Below are positions 14,206 through 26,594 of a stretch of 64,000 nt of DNA, in pieces. The notes below the pieces were generated by a model. It saw only the letters and a program-made list of their open reading frames with translations. It was not told the DNA's origin and did no database searches. The translations under genes and the position numbers were made by a program. Positions within the stretch are counted from its first letter, which is position 1; each line of letters opens with the position of its first letter. Where the stretch lies: assembly GCF_040939455.1 (NCBI RefSeq), contig NC_134104.1:146418501-146482500 (forward strand). Reading direction: 5' to 3'. Origin of the DNA: Microcebus murinus (taxonomy: Eukaryota; Chordata; Mammalia; Primates; Cheirogaleidae).

Positions 14206-14907
14206 TTTTTTTTTTTTTTTTTGGTTTGTCATTTTGTAAATTTTATTAGTTGCCTTATGAATAATTATTGTGTCTGTCTTATATGAGGTACCTTCCAGTT
14301 CCATGACCCCTCACTTTCATGAGGTCTGTGTTTAACTGTCTTGCTAGTAAAGAGGCAGTAATCAATTTTAGATCATTTTTATCCTCCTTTTGAGAATCTC
14401 TGTAAGAAAGGTTAAGACAGTGTCTAGCAATTACAATAGCTCCTACCCAATTGGCTTCTACAGTATTACATTATTTTTTTTTTATTTCAGCATATTATGG
14501 GGGTACAGATTTTAAGGTTTCCATAAATGCCCATTTCCCCCCCCCCTTTCCCCACAAGTCTGAGTCTCCAGTATGACCATCCCCCAGATGGTGCACATCT
14601 CACTCATTATGTATGTATATCCCCACCCCCCTCCCCCCTGCCCAATACCCTATTACTGTAGTACCTATGTGACCACTTAGGTGCTGTTCAGTTAATACCA
14701 ATTTGCTGGTGAGTATATGTGGTGCATGTTTTTCCATTCTTGGGAAACTTCACTTAATAGTATAGGTTCCAGCTCTAACCAGGAAAATATAAGATGTGCT
14801 ATATCACCATTATTTCTTAGAGCTGAATAGTACTCCATGGTATACATATACCACATTTTATTAATCCATTCTTGGATTGATGGGCACTTGGGCTGTTTCC
14901 ACAGCCT
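14206..14907 (-). mobile_element. L1 insertion with apparent 3' transduction
   Basis: The whole insertion is bracketed by the identical 17-base repeat TGTCAAGGAGAAATCTT at 14189-14205 and 14908-14924. Read on the minus strand it is: 5'-truncated lemur L1 (14904 down to about 14471, ending at its own A-rich tail), then about 245 bases of unrelated sequence, then a second poly(A) (poly-T on the plus strand to 14222). The added piece carries AATAAAATTTACAAAATGAC about 20 bases before the final tail, a correctly spaced poly(A) signal. This is the structure expected when L1 transcription reads past its own end. Confidence 0.85.
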
Positions 14908-14924
14908 TGTCAAGGAGAAATCTT

Positions 14925-15720
<796 letters not shown>

Positions 15721-15744
15721 TCCCTGTGAGGGCTGAATTTTTCT

Positions 15745-18573
15745 AAAATGAAAAAAAAAAAAGAAATGAAAAAGGAGATATTACAACTGATACTACAGAA
15801 ATACAAAATATTATCTGTGAATACTATAAAAATCTCTATGCACATAAACTTGAAAACGTTGAGGAAATAGACAAAGTCCTGGAAACACACAACCTCCCAA
15901 GGCTCAATCAGGAAGAAATAGAACTCCTGAATAGACCAATAACAAGCAATGAAATTGAAATAGCAATAAAAAATCTTCCAACTAAAAAAGGTCCCAGAAC
16001 AGAGCTAAATTTTATCAGACCTACAAAGAAGAATTGGTATCCATACTGCAGAAATTATTCATAGCATTGAGAAGGAAGGTATCTTTCCCATCTCATTCTA
16101 CAAAGCCAGTATCACTTTGATACCAAAGCCAAGAAAAGACATAACAAAAAAAGCAAAGTATGGACCAATATCCATTATGACTGTAGATGCAAAAATTCTC
16201 AATAAAATTCTAGCAAACCAAATTCAACAGTACATTGAAAAATAATCCACCACAATCAAGTGGATTTCATTCTGGGATGCAAGGATGGTTCAACCTACAT
16301 AAATCAATAAATGTGATTCCCCACATAAACAAAGCAAAAGCAAAGATCATATGATCATTTCAATAGATGCAGAAAAAGAATTCAACAAAATTTGGCACTC
16401 TTTTATGATAAAATAATAGGCATAGATGGAACATATCTCAAAATTATAAATACTATATACAACAAACCCCCAGCCAACATCATACTGAATGGAGAAAAGT
16501 TGAAAGCATTCTCACTTAGAACTGGAACAAGAACTGGATGCCCACTGTTACCACTTCTATTCAATATAGTGCTGGAAGTGCTAGCCAGAGCAATCCAGCA
16601 AGAGAAGGAAATTAAGTGTATACAAATGGGGGAAGAGGAGGTCAAACTATCACTCTTTGCTGATGATATGATCTTATATCTAGAAAATCCCAAAGATTCT
16701 CCCAAAAGACTATTGGAATTGATAAATAAATTTGGCAAAGTCACAGGTTACAAAATCAATGTACACACATCAGTAGCATTCCTGTATATCAACAACAGTC
16801 AAGCTGAGAATTAAATCAAAAATCCAATTCCTTTCACAATAGTTACAAAGAAAATAAAATACCAAGGAGGTAAAAGATCTCTATAGAAAACTATGAATCA
16901 CTGAGGAAGGAAATTGCAGATGATGTAAACAAATGGAAAAACATATCATTCTCATAGATTGGCAAAGTCAACGTTGTTGAAATGCCTATATTACCCAAGG
17001 TGATTTAAAAATTCAATGTAATCCCCATCAAAATACCAGTGTCATTTTTCACAGATCTAGAAAAAATAATTCTATGCTTTGTTTGAAACCAGAAAAAAGC
17101 CTGAATAGCCAAAGTAACCTTAAAGTAAAGGAACAAATCGAAAGGCATCAGTTTACCAGACTTTCAGTTATATTAGAAGGCTATAGTAACCAAATCATAT
17201 AATATTGGCACAAAAATAGAGACATAGACCAACGGAACAGGATAGAGAACCCAGATATCAAACCATCCACATATGGCCATCTGATGTTTGACAAAGCAGA
17301 ACACATTATACACGGGGGGTGGGGGGGAATCCATATTTAATAAGTAATGCTAGGAAAATTGGATAGCCACATGCAGAAGATTGAAATTGCATCCAAATCT
17401 CTCACCACTCACAAAAATTAATTCAAGATGAATAACAGACTTAAACATAAAACATGAAACCATAAGAATTCTAGAAGAAAATGTTGGGAAAAACTCTTTT
17501 AGTTATTGGCCTAGGCAAACAATTTATAAAGAAGATGGTAAAGGCAATCACAGCAACAACAAAAATTAATAAATGGGACTTGATTAAATTAAAAAGCTTC
17601 TGCACAGTCAAGGAAACAATCAACAGGGCAAATACCTTACAGAATGGGAGAAAATATATGCATGCTATATATCTGATAAAGGGCTAAAAACCAGAATAAA
17701 CAGAGAATTCAAGCAAATCAGCATGAAAAAAATCAAACAATCCCATTAAAAAGTGGGCTAAAGACATGAACAGCTTTTCAAAAGAAGATAGACTAATGGC
17801 CAATAAACATATGAAAAAATCCTCAATGTCACTAATCATCTGGGAAATGCAAATCAAAACTACAATGAGATATCACCTAACCCCAGGGAGAATGGCTTTT
17901 ATTAAAAAGTCCCAAAACAATAGATGCAGACATGGATGCAGAGAGAAAGGAACACTTAAACCCTGTTGGTGGGACTGAAAATTAGTACAACCTCTATGGA
18001 AAATGATATGGAGATTCCTTAAAGAACTAAAAGTACACCTATCATTTGATCCAGAAATCCCACTGTTGGATATTTACCAGAAGGAAAACAAATCATTTTA
18101 TCAAAAAGACACCTGTACTTGAGTGTTTATTGAAGCACAATCCACAATTGCAAAGATGTGGAATCAACCCACGTGTCCATAATTTCATGAATGGATTAAT
18201 AAAATGTGGTATATGTATACCATGGAGTGCTACTCAACCATAGAAATGAATTAATACCTTTTGCAACAGTAGTCTGGATGGAACTGGAGACCATTCTGCT
18301 AAGTGAAGCATCACAAGAATGGAAGAACGAACACCACATGTATTCACTATTAAATTGGAACTAACCAATCAGCACTCATGTGCACAGATGAAGTAAAACT
18401 CAGGAGAAATCAAGCAGGTGGAGTGAGAAGAGGGCAAGGGTGAAATTATACCTATGAATACAGTGTACACTATGTCTGGGTGATGGGCACACTTGTAACT
18501 TTGACTCGAGCAGTACAAAAGCAATCACGTAACCAAAACATTTGTACTCCTGTCATATTCTGAAATTTAAAAA
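15745..18573 (+). mobile_element. L1 fragment: ORF2 (RT to C-terminus) and 3'UTR
   Basis: About 2.8 kb of continuous L1 in sense: linker before the RT, RT palm, C-terminal part, and a 3'UTR ending in TGTACTCCTGTCATATTCTG and an A run. The 5' half (5'UTR, ORF1, endonuclease) is absent, so it is truncated. Many frameshifts and stops break ORF2. It is less decayed than the L1M pieces nearby and its end resembles the lemur L1 tail. Confidence 0.9.
16392..16814 (+). pseudogene. L1 ORF2 reverse-transcriptase palm fragment
   Basis: A 140-codon open stretch of broken ORF2. It contains [13 protein letters not shown], the segment [20 protein letters not shown] and the catalytic box [11 protein letters not shown] near residues 86-96, the F-A-D-D form of the RT active site. 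A stop after NSQAEN ends it, and the next ORF2 sequence is out of frame. No functional protein is expected. Confidence 0.85.
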
Positions 18574-19529
18574 AATGGCCACCATTTATGTCAAATAGGT
18601 GAAAAAAGGACATGACAACCCTTTCTGTGCACGTTCTGTAGATTGTTTAAACCACCTCATGGTTGGTGATCATTTTTCAAGAAAGAATGCTGATTTGCCC
18701 CTTAGGAAATAAAGTCTGATGGCTGTTAACAAAGGTAGGGTAAAATGGCGCGTGTTTGACCTCCCATCCTGTCATGGCTGGGAACTCAGTTTTGAGGTTT
18801 CTCTGGGGTTGCCTTGGCCAAGAGAGGTCTGTTCAGTCAGTGAGGAGGGAGGAAGGTTAGGATTTTATTTTTAGTTCACAATGGAATGGATTTCTGGCAG
18901 GTGGAAAGCCAGTTAGAAGGCTGCTCCAACAGGAACGTATCTCATCTGGAACAAACCAACGGGGGAATAGGATGTTAGAATGGATTTGAGAGATATTTGG
19001 AAGGTAAACCTGAAAGGACTTGTGGAACAGGTGGGATAATAGAGGCTGGTGGGGTGATGTAGCCTAAACCATTTTTTTAGTTTTGAGTGTTTATGAAAAT
19101 AGTGATGGTTGTTTTCATTGACAGGGAAAAATAAAAATGAAAAATAATATTATTTAAAGGGAAAAAATTCCTGATATTTATTTGAAGGGCAAGATATTTT
19201 AAGTGATAACAACAATGAATCCAAGGGTCTAGGCCAGGCAGGCATAAGAGTTGTGAAAATGCTCAAATGTTTTACAAGTTAATACAGATATTTTAGGTAC
19301 AACCACTTTTCTTTTGACACTAATCTTTTAAAATGTCTTAGACTCAAGATACAATTTTTATGATATTTAACTTGAATAGTTCAGAATGTTCGAATGAGTT
19401 GCATTTAGGCCTAATGATAATCTTTTGGTGGCCTGTGCTTGCATTACCTATGGGAAATTATACATCTTTACAGTAGCAAATCATATGATAAACTTTACAG
19501 TAGAATTTTTTGGCCTTGGGTGAGCAGTG
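18574..19529. other. Mostly unassigned; possible ancient ERV piece
   Basis: Around 18730-18900, TGGCGCGTGTTTGACCTCCC, TCATGGCTGGGAACTCAG and GGGTTGCCTTGGCCAAGAG look like an old endogenous-retrovirus repeat, but I cannot name it or find its ends. The rest is AT-rich and unassigned. Confidence 0.35.
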
Positions 19530-19531
19530 TA

Positions 19532-20307
19532 CAGTCATGCATCACTTAATGACAGGTGTAGGGAGAAAGGCTCTTGTCCCCTTAAGGTTTGCTGAAAAGT
19601 CATTGATGCAAGGCAGATTGATTAATCAGAGAAAAAGATACAAATTTATTTTATCGAATGTGTATTCACAGGAGACTTCAGAATGAAAACTCGACTTTCC
19701 AATGAGGTACAGAGGTTTTCTTTTCTTTTTTAAGAATGGGGGCTTGGAAGCAGCAAGAAAGATTTAGGAAGGATGAAAGGAAGTGGCAAATGTGGCCTTG
19801 TTATATAAATGAAAACATACAGGTAGCCATTCTCAGAGAGAATGGATGGTAAACATTTCTTTTTAGACCTTTGAAGGTGTCGGATTCTCAGTTAATCTTT
19901 CCTAGCTCAGGGAAGGAAAGAACTTGTTGCATTAATGGAGATTCTCTACAGATGCAAATTTCTCCCCACAAAAGACAGCTTTGCAGCATTACTTGTATCT
20001 GTGAGTCCCAGAGCGGCCATCTCAAAATATGTCAAGAAAATATATTTTGGGGTAAAATGATTCTGACTTCCTTCACAGGGTTACCTTCTGAGAAATTTAT
20101 CATTAGGCAATTTTCTCGTTGTGTGAACAGCAGAGAGTATACTTACACAAACCTAAATGGTATATGCAGATAGGCTGCAAACCTGTACAGTATGTTACTG
20201 GGACTGAATAATGTAGGCAATTGTAACACAATGGTAAGTATTTATTTATCTAAATACAACTAAACATAGAAAAGGTACAATAAACATTATTATGCAGCAC
20301 ATGACCA
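19532..20307 (+). mobile_element. MER2-type Tigger MITE, split by an LTR
   Basis: The left end CAGTCATGCATCACTTAATGAC and right end GCACATGACCA are inverted and flanked by TA (19530-19531, 20308-20309), as for Tc/mariner-class elements. The interior resumes at 20080 with TTACCTTCTGAGAAATTTATC, ACTTACACAAACCTAAATGG and ACATAGAAAAGGTACA. A 519-base solo LTR sits between the halves. Confidence 0.8.
19557..20075 (-). mobile_element. Solo LTR (ERV1-type suspected) inside MER2
   Basis: Bounded by TG...CA ends (TGTAGGGAGAAAGGC on the left, CTTCCTTCA on the right) and a 4-base duplication CAGG at 19553-19556 and 20076-20079; four bases suit gammaretrovirus-like ERVs. On the minus strand AATAAATTTGTATC supplies the poly(A) signal about 90 bases before the LTR end, setting the orientation. 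No internal viral genes remain. Confidence 0.75.
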
Positions 20308-20309
20308 TA

Positions 20310-20435
20310 CATTGTTTTCTTTCATTCGTTGCTTCCTATGTCCTTTCTAAGAAACTTTTGTCTTCACTAAGTCATGAAAATATACCTTTATGTTTTCTTC
20401 TAGAAGCTATACAGGTTTAGCTTCCACATGGTCTA
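20310..20435. other. Short unassigned interval
   Basis: No gene or repeat identified between MER2 and the antisense L1. Confidence 0.35.
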
Positions 20436-20439
20436 AGAT

Positions 20440-21135
20440 TCATGTTGAAGTAATTTTGTTTATCGTGATGGGGTTGAGCTTCAACTGGGTATCCAGTTAT
20501 TCCAGTACCTTTTATCAAAAAGACTTTCCTTTCACATATTGGATTGCTTTGATGTATTGTGGAAAAACCAAATGACTGTTAAAGTCATTTCTAGGATTTC
20601 TATTTTGTTCTACTGATCCATCTTAGGCAGGATCATGCTGACTTGATGAGGTGTCTTTATAGCAAAGCTTGGCATGAAGTAGTATGTTTTCTAACATTGT
20701 TTTTGTTTTTCAAGATTGCTTTGCATAGTTTAGATCTTTTGCATTTATATATATACATTTGAGAATTGTTTTTTTTAATTTTGACCATGTCTGCTGGGAT
20801 TATTTTGTATTATGCTATATCTATAGAACAATTTGGGGAGGATTGATACCTTAATAATATTGAATCTTTCAAATCCTGATCATAATATACCTCTGTTTGT
20901 TTAGGTTTTCCTTAATTGCTCTCAACACTATTCTGCTGTTTTTAGTTTTGAGATTTTTCATATTATTTGTTAAATTAATTTTTAAGTGTTTTATATTTAT
21001 TGATGTTAAAAAAATGGAATGTATTATTTACATATTTCATTTTCCAAATGTTTGCTGCTACTACATAGCAATGTAATTGATTTTATATCCTGAAAACTTG
21101 TGAAATTATCTTATTAGTTCTAGTACTTGTTTTGT
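20440..21135 (-). mobile_element. Old L1, ORF2 C-terminal region, antisense
   Basis: GTATCCAGTTATTCCAGTACC, CTTTCACATATTGGATTG, TCTATTTTGTTCTACTGATCC, TCAAGATTGCTTTGCATAG and GATTTTATATCCTGAAAAC follow antisense L1 ORF2 in order. It adjoins a sense L1 piece head to head. The order of parts does not fit twin priming, so these look like separate insertions. Confidence 0.7.
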
Positions 21136-22932
21136 AAGTCTCTTAAAAAAGGGAAAGTAGGTAAATGAAAAACAGAAACAAACATAAAATAAAATGCCAA
21201 AATGGTAAACATAAAACCAAACATATCAATAACTACATTAAATATAAATGATCTGAATATACCAATTAAACTCAGAGATTGTGACAATCAATTTAAAAAT
21301 GATCCAACTATATGTTATCTATGAGAAACTAACTTGTCAGAGGTGTGTTTAAAAACATAAGGTTGGAAAAAGATATAGCATGCAAATGCTAATCAAAAGA
21401 AAGCTGGAGTGACTATGTTATTATTAGACAAATTAGACTTCAGAGCAAATAAATATACAAGGGGTAAAGAAGAACACTGCACAATGACAAAAGGATCAAT
21501 TCACCAAGAAGGCATAACAGTTCTAAGTGTGGATGCACTTAACAACAGAGCTTCAAAATACATAATGCACAAAGTGACAGAATTGGAAATGGAAATAGAC
21601 CAATTCACAGTTATACTTGGCAACATCAACATTCTCCTTTTCTTATTCCATAAAGGGAATATACAGAAAATCAGCAAGGATACAGAAGACCTAAACAACA
21701 CTATCAACCAGATATAATTGACATTTATAGAATATTCCATCTAACCACTGCAGAAACACATTTTTTACAAGTGCTATTGGAACGTTCATCAAGATAGATC
21801 ATATCTTGGCTCAAACAGCACATTTTAAAATATTTAAAAGAATTGAAATAATGCAAAGTATACCTTCTTATCATAATGGAATCAAACTAGAAACCAATAA
21901 CAGAAAGATAATAGAAAAAAGTTCAAAAACTTGGAAATTAAACAACATATATATAAATAATTCATGGGTAGAGAAGAAAGGCTCAAGAAAAATTAGAAAA
22001 TATTTTGAACTGAATGGAAATGAATATACAACATATCAAAATTTGTGGGAAACAACTAAAACAATACTTAGAGTAAAATTTATAGCAATAAGTACTTATA
22101 TTAGGAAAGAAGAAAGGTCTCGAATCAACAATCCAAAATTCTACCTTAAGGGACCAGAAAAAAAGAGAGCAAAATGAAATCAAGGCAAAAAGAAGGAAGA
22201 CATAATAAACACAAAAGCTCAAATCAATGAAATTGAAAACAGGAAAATAGTAGAGAAAAATCAATAAAGATAAGAACTGGTTATTTGAAAGGCTAATAAA
22301 ATTCATAAACCTCTAGAAAAACTAAAAGTTGAGATTTCATTAAAGATCCTACAGATATTAAAATAATGATATATTATTATTATATATATCAAATATTGTC
22401 AAAAAGTTATGCACACAAAACATAGATAAAAATGAACACTTTCTCAAAAGCCACAGATTATCCAACTCACCCAAGAGGAAGCAATTTCCAACTCACCTTA
22501 TTAGGCCCAGAATTACCATGATACTAAAATCAGAAAAACAAAACAAAACAAAAAACAGTGTAAGAAAAAAAAAATCCACAGACCAATATATCTCATAAAC
22601 ATACATGTAAAAATTCTTAATAAAACATTAACAAACAAACCCCCCCAAAATAGTAAGAAATGTACACCATGACAAAATAGGGTTTGTTCTGGGATTGCCA
22701 GCCTGGTTCAATATTTGAAAATCAGTCAACATGTTCCACCATATTAATAGTCTAAAGAAGAAAAACTGCACAATCATATTCTGTTGGATATGTTGCACAC
22801 GGTCAAGCAAGTTGTGCAGTGAAAGCACTTGATAAAATTAAACATCCATTTATTATACAAACTCTCAGAGAAGGAAACTTTATTAACCTGATAAAAGGCA
22901 TCTACCTAAAACATACAGCTGACACCATTTTT

Positions 22933-23415
<483 letters not shown>

Positions 23416-25045
23416 AGCTGACACCATTTTTAATGGTGAAAGACTAGATGCTTTCCCTTTAAGATTGGGAGCAAGACAAACATGTCTATTTTCACCAGTG
23501 CTATTAAACATGGCACTGGAAGTCCCATCAGCACATGATGGCCAGAAAAAGAAATGAAAAGCATAAACACTAGAAAGGAAGAATAAGATTGCCCCTCTTT
23601 GCACATGGCATGACTGTCTTTGCAGAAAACCCCAAGAAACCTGCAGAAAAAAAAAGACCTCTTAGACTATGAATGAGTTTACTAAGTTTGTGGGAAAATA
23701 AGTCAACACACAAAAGTAAATCATATTTCTATATACTAGCAACGAACAATTGGAAACTAAAATTTAGAAAAAAATACCATTTACAATGGTTCCAAAAGAA
23801 TGAAATACTTAGGTATAAATCTAGCATGACTATTATGGGATCTGTATGCTGAAACCTACAAAATGCTGCAGAAAGAAATCAAAGAAGTTCTAAATAAATG
23901 GAGAGATATACTGTAATCATGAAGTGAAAGATGCACCATAGTAAAGATGTTGATTCTCTTAAATTGATCTACACATTTAATGGAATTTAAGTAAAAATCA
24001 CAGTAGAATTTTTGTGTTATAAACAGACTAATTCTACAGTTTATATGGAAAGGCAAAGGAACTGGAATAGACAAAATAATTTGAAAAAAGTAAAGTTGAA
24101 AGACTTATCCTATCCAATTTTAGCAGTTACTATAAAGCTATCCTAAATCAAAACAGTACAGTATTGGCAAAGCAATAGACATATAGATCAATAGGACAGA
24201 ATAGAGAGTGTAGAAATATACCCACACAGATACAGCCAATTGATTTTTGACAAAGATGAAAAGGCAAATCAATGGAGTCATGTTAGTCTTTGCAACAAAT
24301 GGCTTTGGAAAAATTAGACAACCACATGCAAAATAATGAACATTGACTTAAACTTCACACTTATTAGAAAAATTAACCAAAAAATGTATCACAGATCTAA
24401 ATGTAAAATATAAAGCTATAATTCTTTTAGAATAAGACAGGAGAAAATTTTCATGACTGTGGATTAAGCAAAAAATTCTTAGATATGTCACCAAAGGCAC
24501 AATCCATTGAAGAAAATTGATAAATTGGACTTCATTAAAATAAAGTAAATGCACTTTGTGAAAGACTCTGTCAAAGGAATGAAAAAGAACTATAACACTA
24601 AATGTTTGTAAGGGTATGTTGCATCTGAAACTCTCACATCCTGCTAGTGGGAGTAAAAAAAAACAAAAATGATATTATCACTTTGGAAAATAGTTTCAAA
24701 GTATTATAAAGTTAAATATACTCTTATCATATGACCTGGCAATATCATGCCTAGGCATTTGCCCAGGAGAAATGAAAATATATATTCCCAAAAGGACTGG
24801 GACAAAAATGTTCATAGTAACTTTGCTAGTAGCAGCCAACATCTTAAAACAAGCCAATATTCAGCAACAGGAAAATGCATAAATGTGTGTGATTCAGTGT
24901 ACTCGATGGGGTGAAGAACAGATAAAGCCAACTTATGGTGCTAGAGCATTAGTTGCCCAAGGATGGTGGTGACTGACCGGAGGGAAGCCCATGAGAACTT
25001 TCTAGGACAATAGATGTGTTCGATATCTAGATCAGGGTGGCAAGT

Positions 25046-25520
25046 GTTTTTCCAGAGATGGTCGTAATAATTCCTCCCATTCTATATGCTCTTTTCTAGT
25101 GTGACTGCCACTCTCCCTCCACCCCAAGCTTTCTCTTTCCATGCAATGATGTGACCTTCCTTGACGAACGAAATGAGGAAGAAGTGATGCTGTGTAACTT
25201 TCAGGGCTGACCCTTAACGGAGCTGCAGTTTCCACCTTTGCCTATTGGAGCATTCCTCCTTGGAATCCAGCTGCCCATGCAGCGCCTGGGCAGGCCCACA
25301 CCCAGGAGAGCTGGAGCCCTAGGTCAGCAGTCTCAGCTGGTGTCCAGTCCCACCAATCGCCAGCCTTGTTGGGCCTTCCAGCCCTGCCAGTCACCAATGA
25401 CATCACGTGAAGCAGGAGAACCCAACCCGTAGGATACTGGTCAACTCATAGAATCCTGAGAAATAACAAATTGTTTTTATTTTGAGTTAATCCGTTTGGG
25501 GATAATTTGTTATGCAGCAT
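25046..25520 (+). mobile_element. MLT1-type MaLR LTR
   Basis: GTAATAATTCCTCCCATTC, CCTTCCTTGACGAACGAAATG (a variant of the usual 'gccaatgga' region), and the right end TCATAGAATCCTGAGAAATAAC...TTTGTTATGCAGCATC match the MLT1 end pattern (gaataataaat...gtttgttatgcagcaatag). GC-rich centre (25205-25430). Short frames here are by-products. Confidence 0.6.
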
Positions 25521-25639
25521 CTGAGCATTTTACTGTGTGTTAATCTCAATAGAAGTATTTATAAGTAAAAGTAAAACTTACCTTTTTATCTCTGTCTAAT
25601 ACTAGATAATATCTAGCATTATCTAACTCTGCCCCAAAG

Positions 25640-26575
25640 CAACAGCAATCAGCATAACTAGTACACATTTAAAGGTAACTCCATTAAAATCAGGAACTAG
25701 ATGGGGCACTACAGAATTCAAAATTGCTTTCAAAACTTTAGCTAATTCATATATAGGAAATTGAAACTGTATATGTTGTGGAAAAGAAGAGAAAACATAT
25801 TTGCTGATAATAAATTTCAAACCTAGAAAACTCCAGATACTCTGACAATATGAGAAATTAATAGAAAATATATAGTGAAGTGAATGTATTAACTATTTAT
25901 ACACGCATACTAGTGGCTTTCTCTACATAAACAACAATCAGTTAGAAATAGAACTTTAAAATACAATTCTAAATAGCAACAAAAATATAATATAACTTAA
26001 AAAGCTACAAAAACAAAATGGAGAATGCCATAAAACGTCATTAGAAACAAGAGAAATCTGAACTGAGATATGCTTACGCCTGGTTGGGAAAACATAGTAT
26101 CAAAAATATTAATTTTTACACACATACATGTATACTTAATACAATTTGAATCAGAATCCCAATATTTTTGTTACCTCATTCAAATTACTTTACAATTCAT
26201 ATGGAAAAATAGCTAAAATATTTTGAAAAGTAAAATGATGATGGCATATTTGCTTTATCATTCATTTAAACTTATTAAGTAGAACTTATTGACATTTAAA
26301 GTACGATATTGGCATAGCAGTAAACATATGAGTCTGCGAGGCAGGGTGCAGGGTCCATATGTAAATCCCAGAATGTATGAGAATTGATTTATGACAAGGT
26401 TGGCATTTTAATTCAGGAGTTTAATATATGATGGCCTAAATTGTATTTTATCTGAAAGAAAGCAATATTAGAATTCCCAATCTCAACATATATCAAACTA
26501 TCTTATTGATAGATGCAATGGAGGTATTTTTAGCCAGGAAGTTTTAATGAGGGCAATGTTTTTTTTTTTCTTGGT
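25640..26575 (+). mobile_element. Old L1, ORF2 C-terminal portion
   Basis: AAATTGCTTTCAAAACTTTAGC, TGACAATATGAG, ATACTAGTGGCTTTCTCTAC, ATAGCAACAAAAATATAATA and GACAAGGTTGGCATTTTAATTCAGG follow old L1 ORF2 downstream of the RT core. Very diverged. A T-rich patch (26561-26594) follows. Confidence 0.6.
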
Positions 26576-26594
26576 AATTTTTTTTTTTTTTTGT

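Noticed and set aside
16403..16744. 113-codon minus-strand frame opposite L1 RT
   Set aside because: Shadow of the sense L1 ORF2 sequence.
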